A stretch of 5,613 bases of DNA from CAYWKU01 sp964459325. GTDB taxonomy: Bacteria; RBG-13-61-14; CAYWKU01. Positions 5,466 to 5,613 of this stretch are shown here, in pieces (the first letter of the stretch is position 1; each line of letters begins with the position of its first letter). A program made the translations under genes and the position numbers. The DNA lies in contig CAYWKU010000065.1 in NCBI GenBank assembly GCA_964459325.1, forward strand, positions 1 through 5,613, written 5' to 3'. Under the pieces are notes generated by a model. The model saw nothing but the letters and a program-made list of their open reading frames with translations, was not told where the DNA came from and searched no databases.

Positions 5466-5613
5466 AGATGATCACCCCGTTTTTGATTCTTTTTTGTTCG
5501 AGCTGCTTATAGACCTCGGATCCTACCTTCCTTGTAAGAAACGTCCTGTTTTGGCAGAGATCATCCCGTGTCGCGATCATGTCATGCCGGCCCACCAGGT
5601 AGCCGCAGAGAAA
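5437..5613 (-). CDS. C-terminal fragment of an unrecognised protein, 5' end beyond window
   Basis: A frame open from the right edge encodes 58 residues and ends at TAA (5439-5437). It reads FLCGYLVGRHDMIATRDDLC at the edge, then a lysine/arginine-rich stretch, KQLEQKRIKNGVIICAES, and a short acidic tail. The helix, basic helix, then GVIIC hydrophobic strand could be a winged helix-turn-helix, as found at the ends of small phage or plasmid DNA-binding proteins, but the fragment is too short to assign. It overlaps the next gene by 29 nt on the same strand. Coding is supported by this arrangement and the absence of stops; identity is unknown. Confidence 0.55.
   Translation of the reverse strand, partial: FLCGYLVGRHDMIATRDDLCQNRTFLTRKVGSEVYKQLEQKRIKNGVIICAESDSMSD
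5473..5478 (-). promoter_or_regulatory. Probable ribosome binding site for the GTG-started 122-aa gene
   Basis: GGGGTG on the minus strand lies 7 nt before the GTG at 5465. It is a weaker match than the GGAGG sites downstream, and it lies inside the upstream coding region, consistent with coupled translation. Confidence 0.45.

Overview
The window is a compact, one-directional gene block in which every credible gene lies on the minus strand. It looks like part of the replication, maintenance or host-interaction module of a mobile element (large plasmid, integrative element or phage) in a bacterium. Supporting this are the run of closely spaced genes with good Shine-Dalgarno sequences, a ParB-type protein, a superfamily 2 helicase, an orphan amino-methyltransferase, a phage-type small protein and several unrecognised small genes. 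There are no ribosomal, tRNA, transposase, structural phage or conjugation genes, so the element type cannot be decided. The two 100-N gaps and a 55-bp assembly overlap point to a draft (possibly metagenomic) scaffold. The host lineage is uncertain; a Gram-negative anaerobe such as a Desulfobacterota member is only a guess.

Reading in the direction of transcription (right to left): a fragment of an unrecognised gene enters from the right edge (5613-5437). A 122-aa double-cysteine-cluster protein follows (5465-5097), ending in a PEQ/PER repeat tail and a possible sliding-clamp-binding pentapeptide. Next come a 128-aa phage-type protein (5085-4699), a 77-bp spacer, a gamma-class-like DNA amino-methyltransferase (4612-3614), two unrecognised proteins of 180 aa (3584-3042) and 84 aa (3020-2766), and a helicase with an inserted zinc ribbon (start 2598). 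The helicase is cut by the left gap, which hides its C-terminal half. Beyond that gap lies a ParB-family protein (1173 to the window edge) with two similar cysteine clusters.

Neighbouring genes are separated by 11-77 nt or overlap by 29 nt, so one transcript is plausible. The most interesting functional unit is methyltransferase / 180 aa / 84 aa / helicase. A separate DNA methyltransferase and SF2 helicase in one operon resemble the methyltransferase-plus-helicase architecture of phage P1 DarB (an anti-restriction protein) and of some defence systems. That role is inference. The right-hand gap is almost certainly spurious: both flanks carry the same 55 bp, the signature of two contigs sharing a k-mer overlap. 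Removing it restores a clean 12-nt junction between the 84-aa gene and the helicase.
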